From contig NC_056733.1 of NCBI RefSeq assembly GCF_019279795.1, forward strand, positions 1,112,981,966-1,113,045,965: a DNA stretch of 64,000 nt, written 5' to 3'. The position numbers and the translations under genes are program-made. The notes below the pieces were generated by a model, which was not told the origin of the DNA, made no database searches, and was given only the letters and a program-made list of their open reading frames with translations. Position 1 is the stretch's first letter, and every line of letters starts with the position of its first letter. The stretch comes from Protopterus annectens. Lineage: Eukaryota; Chordata; Ceratodontiformes; Protopteridae. Positions 59,771 through 64,000 of the stretch are shown here, one piece after another.

Positions 59771-60785
59771 ATATGATACTGAGAAGATGGACAAGGTTTT
59801 TGAGAATATCTGCATAGCTTTTGTGATTTAGGCCCTTGATTTTTTTAATGAAAAGCTTTGTGGTAGCTCCAGCCATGACAAGTGTTTGGACAGGTCCATA
59901 TCAAATGTGCCATTATATTCAATGATTGTACTGATGAGAGCTGAGTACATTGTAGCAATTACATCCTTTGACCTGGATGCAATACATTTAGATATAAGCT
60001 GTCCAGTGAAGAACTTCCTTACAATAGTGAATACATAATGATGGACTTACAGACCATTGTTGACACAGGTTCCTAGATCCCTGACTATGGAATCAGTTTT
60101 CAGGGAAGTGTTGTTAATGTGAGAGTTACAAGGAAAGTTATGCTTACCAAGGAATACAAATATACATTTCTTGGCATTTAGTTTTAGTCAATGGTGTTGA
60201 CACCAGCTACTTGTCTGGGAAAGGCCCTATTGGAAGAATTCTGCATGGCACCAAGATTATTGTTGTCTTGCGGACCACTAGTAACAGGTCTTTTGGAGAA
60301 GGCAGAGCCACTCGCTCTAATTTCATGGATTCTATTTGTGAGTAAATTTTCTATCCAGAGAGTTACATAAGGATTTACGTTTAGGTAGGAGAGTTCATCG
60401 ATGATAATCAAATGCAGGATGATGTGGAATGCCTTGGCAAGGTCTAGATATGCTGTTTGTACTGATTTGCTTTCGTCCATTGCCTCAGCAACCTCCACAA
60501 AGAAGTCTATCAGATTAAGTAGGAAGGCTCTACCCTTGAGAAATCTGAAATGGCTTGGGTTTAGAATTTATAGTTTACCTATATCCTTATTTATTTATTT
60601 ATTTGCAATTTGTTAACTGGGAAAGTCCACTCATAATAATCCTTCCCATTGCATTACAGATGAGGCTTGTCAGGGTTATGGATCTATAATTACCTGGTCT
60701 GTTTATGCCCCCACCCCCCCACCCCCATCCTTTGTGCAGGAGGATGGCTGCTACTGCTGCTACCTTCCATTTGTCTAGCATGAAG
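59771..60785 (-). mobile_element. LINE B, RT domain to mid C-terminus
   Basis: Reading upstream: 59,820-60,180 decayed LNAKKCIFVFLG...LISKCIASRSKDVIATMYSA, 60,184-60,498 with TAYLDLAKAFHIILH (motif A) and EIRASGSAFSKRPVTSG, then 60,599-60,781 with NYRSITLTSLICNAMGRIIM (the YRPISLT region). Catalytic box and QGS region are disrupted near 60,200. A short LINE A tail interrupts it at 60,588-60,640. The join with LINE A lies just after FSVSYE. Confidence 0.75.
60588..60640 (-). mobile_element. LINE A tail scrap in LINE B
   Basis: TTATTTATTTATTTGCAATT and GTTAACTGGGAAAGTCCACT are the first ~50 bases of the LINE A tail in reverse, splitting LINE B between its two RT motifs. Confidence 0.65.
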
Positions 60786-61010
60786 CCTATTTTTATTTCT
60801 TTATTTTATTTTCATTTGTTTACTGGGAGTGTCTGACTGGGTTCTAAAAACAGCACATTTTCAGCGGAGGCCCAGGGAGAAAAGCTCCAGAGATTACAAT
60901 GTAGTCATGTTAGAAGAAACATGTAAAAGTACCTAATTTGAACAGTACAATGCTCATATAGGATACATGTTGAGAAAAAAATATGAACTAACAAATAGTA
61001 GAAGAAAAGA
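60786..61010 (-). mobile_element. LINE A 3' tail
   Basis: TTTATTTTATTTTCATTTGT, TACTGGGAGTGTCTGACTGG and AGCGGAGGCCCAGGGAGAAA match the family tail, followed by an A-rich untranslated region. Confidence 0.75.
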
Positions 61011-61369
61011 CAATCATAAGAAATTAAAACAAAAGAGAATTTGACCGGCATACACAAGCTTCATGCTAAAAACACTGGTTTATTTAATGTTAATACACAA
61101 GGCACAGAAAAACACTATGACTAAGCGCTTTCACCTCAACAGGCATCTTCAGACATGTGCTTTCATTCAAACATACCTTAAATACTATACGTGTCCTCTT
61201 TTCCAATGCCTTCAGAAATTTAACCCTTGCCATACCTAAACATTTTCAGTTCTGTTAATAATTTCATTTAGGTCAAAAAATACAGACATAAAAATGCATG
61301 AAGTAAAAATAATGAAAAATAAAAAAGAATAAATACTTCACAAAACTGTAATAATAACAAACATAAACC

Positions 61370-61645
61370 TCAAATATATGTACTGTTGTGACTCAGTCTT
61401 ACAGAACTAGCAAAATCACAATAAACAATATTTCTAAAAACAGTAATTCCATAATGCTTACATGCATGTCCATAATCTAACACAGTTTCCTCTTTTAACA
61501 CACTGGCTGTAGAAATATATTCATTAATTCCAGGTTGCACCTTGGCATTCAGTTTAAGTTGCCATTTATTTTCCTTGATTTCTATGTCTAACTTGGGGTC
61601 ACCCGCTCTATCTTCTCTGTAGGTCCTATCAATTACAAAAAACAA
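61370..61645 (-). pseudogene. PLE nuclease C-terminal tail
   Basis: KENKWQLKLNAKVQPGINEY matches the conserved end of the PLE GIY-YIG domain (E-x-x-W-x-x-x-L-x-x-x-x-P-x-G-x-N); compare TSYTLKFNTLEPLGLNKD at 33,683-34,153. It is in a different frame from the start of the nuclease, so a frameshift near 61,650 splits the domain. Confidence 0.75.
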
Positions 61646-61659
61646 AACTCTTTTGTAAT

Positions 61660-62010
61660 TTACATATACAGATGAGTGTAGGAAAAGTGAACTGGATGTT
61701 TTCTTGTTTTAATGTCACTGGTGTGCTCAGCAATCCTATCTCTTAACCGCCTAGTGGCTTTTCCCACATAAAATGCCTGACAGGAAATGCATGTGGCCAC
61801 ACAGACCACCATCTCACTGTTACAATTACACCTTCTGGGGCATTGTAGGTTCCTATGAAAATCTGCAATTTCTACACATGGCCCATCGTTGATGTACTTA
61901 AAATAGTTACATGCCCCATATTTACTCATTCTTGAGCTGTAATCTCCCTTTATACTTCTGTCATCCATTTCCAACCATTCCTTAATCTTCCCACCTTTGC
62001 TGTATACCAC
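61660..62010 (-). pseudogene. PLE GIY-YIG endonuclease domain (116 aa)
   Basis: RNLQCPRRCNCNSEMVVCVA leads into TCISCQAFYVGKATRRLRDR and IAEH: the YVG half of GIY-YIG at 81-83, catalytic-type Arg at 88-90 and the EH pair at 95-96. Cysteines 57, 61 and 63 form the Cys cluster seen before the nuclease in several PLE clades. This nuclease would nick target DNA to prime reverse transcription. Confidence 0.85.
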
Positions 62011-62325
62011 TCAGGGCCTTTGGCCCAGCTTACCCCTAAGCTCTGCATCAAAAGCATTCTCCCAAATAACATTGAACTTGGGGATCAGTTGGGGCATTAA
62101 TTGATTGCAGGGTACAACAAATACCTCATCTTTCAAAGTAGTTCCCCTACAGTTGTTCACTAGGTTCCCTCCTGATCTCATTATGGGTGCAAATTTTGAG
62201 GTCCTACCTTTATTAACCTCATTCTTTGTGTTATGCAACATTTTGATAGGGTACTCCCTAGTTTTAAGCATGTCAATAAGGATGCTCATCTCATGTTGAA
62301 ACATCATGTCATCACTAATTAATCT

Positions 62326-63198
62326 TCAGATCCGAACCATCTGGCCCTTAACCACACTTCTTTGTTGGTGGGCCGGGTGACAACTATCAAACTGAAGAAA
62401 ATTGTTGCAATAAATATCTTTCCTACAGATGGTTGATCTCAAATTTTCCTGACTTTTGCCCAGTTCTATATCTAGGTAGTGGATATTGGATGAATGCAGC
62501 TGGTATGTATATTTTAAGTATGATGTAGTCAAATTCAAATAATCCACAAATTCCTTTGCTTCATCAATCGTGCCTTCCCACAAAATCAGTATATCATCCA
62601 AGAATCTCAAAAATAAAATTACCTTGGATCAAAACAGTGAGGTGAACACAAATTGTTTTTCCCACTCTTTCAGAACCAAGTTCACAAAAATGGGGGCACA
62701 TTTAGCCCCCATAGCCACTCCTGTAATTTGACAAAACAGTTCCCCTTCAAAATATAAACAGTTATTTTTCAAGATGATTTCCATTAAGTTCACCAAAAAA
62801 TTAATTTTGTCATTTAACAACAAATGCCCATTAATCAAACTATCATGATATAGTTCCAGTCCTTCCTGATGGGGTATGACTGAAAATAAATTGATCACAT
62901 CTATTGAAAGGAACATAAAGTCCCTACTCATGTCAATCTCCCGAAGCATTTCCAAACAATGCCAGAAGTCCTTAAGAGCCTGTGGGCAAACCTGCAAAGT
63001 CCCCTTCGAGCAATGATCTACATATGCCACCAGGGGATCAGTCTTTGAACTGCTGTAAGCAACTATGGGTCTGAAGGGGGGGATTTGAAGGGTCGTTATG
63101 GCACTTGGGGATGCCAAAAATGGATGGAATAACAGGTGTAGTGTTAGATAATCACATTCCACTTTAGTGATGCACTCCTCAAATAGTGCATCCTGCAA
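62326..63198 (-). pseudogene. PLE reverse transcriptase (two frames)
   Basis: In 62,629-63,198: FRPIVAYSSSKTDPLVAYVD (42-61), motif A FLSIDVINLFSVIPHQEGL (96-114), and GVAMGAKCAPIFVNLVLKEW (160-179). In 62,326-62,610: RFLDDILILWEGTIDEA, with the catalytic FLDD at residues 3-6, then HYLDIEL. All catalytic residues I can check are present; the break is a frameshift near 62,620. Confidence 0.85.
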
Positions 63199-63210
63199 AA
63201 AATATCAATT

Positions 63211-63522
63211 TTAGTGTATGCCCTTTAAATCCTCACTTTTTGAGATTCTTTCATATGTGGTTGAATCATTCAGAATGTTATACATCTTTCCTGCATAGTC
63301 TAAACGCGACATAATTAATATTCCAATGCCCTTATCTGGTTTCATAAATCGGTAGTCCTTGTTTTTAGTTAATTCTCTTAGGACTACCCTTTCATCACTA
63401 GTCAGATTGTCCACAAAACCAATCTTGGTGTCACATATTTTCCTGATTTCAGTCTCAAACAATTTTTCTAGGACATTGACTAGTGGATTACAGTGGGGGA
63501 TAAAGCTACTGGTGTGCTTCAA
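63211..63522 (-). pseudogene. PLE N-terminal region
   Basis: TSDERVVLRELTKNKDYRFM and KPDKGIGILIMSRLDYAGKM match the region before RT motif 1 in PLE proteins (K-P-x-D-K-G ... V-I-M-x-x-x-D-Y). Upstream sequence to the window edge is AT-rich and frames are short; the true start is not visible. Confidence 0.75.
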
Positions 63523-64000
63523 GGGTTCCAGTGCATTTTCCGATTAAATGTTTGGGGATGAAAGAAATAAACACAAATTCAACATACATCTTTAAATTTA
63601 CCAACACACTTGCCATATCAACCTTGTATTCAGGGATGAAGTTAAAACCTCTTTTTAACAGTTTGAAATGTGTTTCCTGATACACAAGTCACTAACGTTA
63701 TAGATGGTAAAGCATATTTAACCACAATATCTGCAGTGTGTTTATTTACAATCTGTGTAGCTTCAGACAATGCATTGTTAAACATATTTCTATTTAAATA
63801 GGCATAAAAAAATTTGAAAAGTCCATAAATGACCTGTTAGCACTGTTTACTTCACAAGGCTGATCACCCTGTGAATTTAGATCTAGAACAATGTTATTCA
63901 TTTAAAAAAATACATCATGCCTTATACTACAAGCAACAGTTTGCATTTCCTCGGTGGCTATTTTTACCTTATATCTGGCTTTGGTTGGTGCAAAATTCCT

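Larger units (their letters stand above)
61010..64000 (-). mobile_element. Penelope-like element, nearly 3 kb, broken
   Basis: Six minus-strand frames in collinear order make up one PLE protein: N-terminal part 63,211-63,522, RT 62,629-63,198, RT catalytic box 62,326-62,610, thumb/linker 62,011-62,307, GIY-YIG nuclease 61,660-62,010 and its end 61,370-61,645. The 3' end motif lies at ~61,115-61,160. The element probably continues past the right edge. At least five frameshifts or stops split the frame, so it is inactive. PLEs are retroelements with a telomerase-related RT and a GIY-YIG nuclease. Confidence 0.85.

Overview
This window looks like non-coding, AT-rich DNA from a vertebrate with a large, repeat-laden genome. 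I found no convincing host gene: no multi-exon gene, no conserved cellular domain and no canonical tRNA or rRNA gene. The mix of repeats points to a fish-like or early-branching sarcopterygian vertebrate. It includes L2/CR1-type LINEs, an RTE-type LINE with the tail typical of fish genomes, Penelope-like elements (PLEs) with a GIY-YIG nuclease, DIRS-like remnants, a V-SINE-like repeat and palindromic MITEs. A lungfish-type genome would fit, but that guess has low confidence and rests only on recalled repeat families.

Layout. 0-12 kb holds tRNA-SINE copies, a degraded LINE (C), several copies of a CR1-like LINE (B), an L2-like LINE and a 99-bp tandem repeat. 12.9-20.4 kb is a nest: a minisatellite that seems to grow out of a SINE head is split by a 3-kb LINE (A), followed by a second, older LINE A, an L1-type ORF1-like scrap and a DIRS-like reverse transcriptase scrap. 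20.4-25 kb carries V-SINE-like copies and a cluster of a ~300-bp TIR repeat (M1). 26-37 kb has SINEs, two RTE-type LINEs, LINE A, a DIRS-like gag scrap and a PLE 3' half. 37-46 kb has minisatellites, a CA-rich tract and four palindromic MITEs tied to (TA)n microsatellites. 46.7-54.6 kb is a 26-bp satellite of about 250 units, interrupted once by a LINE B that itself contains a LINE A. 56.9-58.1 kb is a 35-bp minisatellite. 58.1-61.0 kb is a LINE A/LINE B mosaic. 61.0-64.0 kb is a long but broken PLE.

How the parts relate. The elements form parasite-host pairs. A tRNA-derived SINE shares its tail with LINE B, including the 8-bp terminal repeat ACCTATGA. A second tRNA-derived SINE shares its tail with the RTE LINE. 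The MITEs have arms but no transposase here. Nested insertions give a relative order: the 26-bp satellite came first, then LINE B, then LINE A. Every reverse transcriptase reading frame is broken, so nothing here looks able to move on its own. The points most worth following are the 26-bp satellite with its duplicated blocks, the MITE family sharing a central core and abutting (TA)n, the hammerhead-like motifs at PLE-type ends, and two LINE junctions that break at the same place in LINE B.
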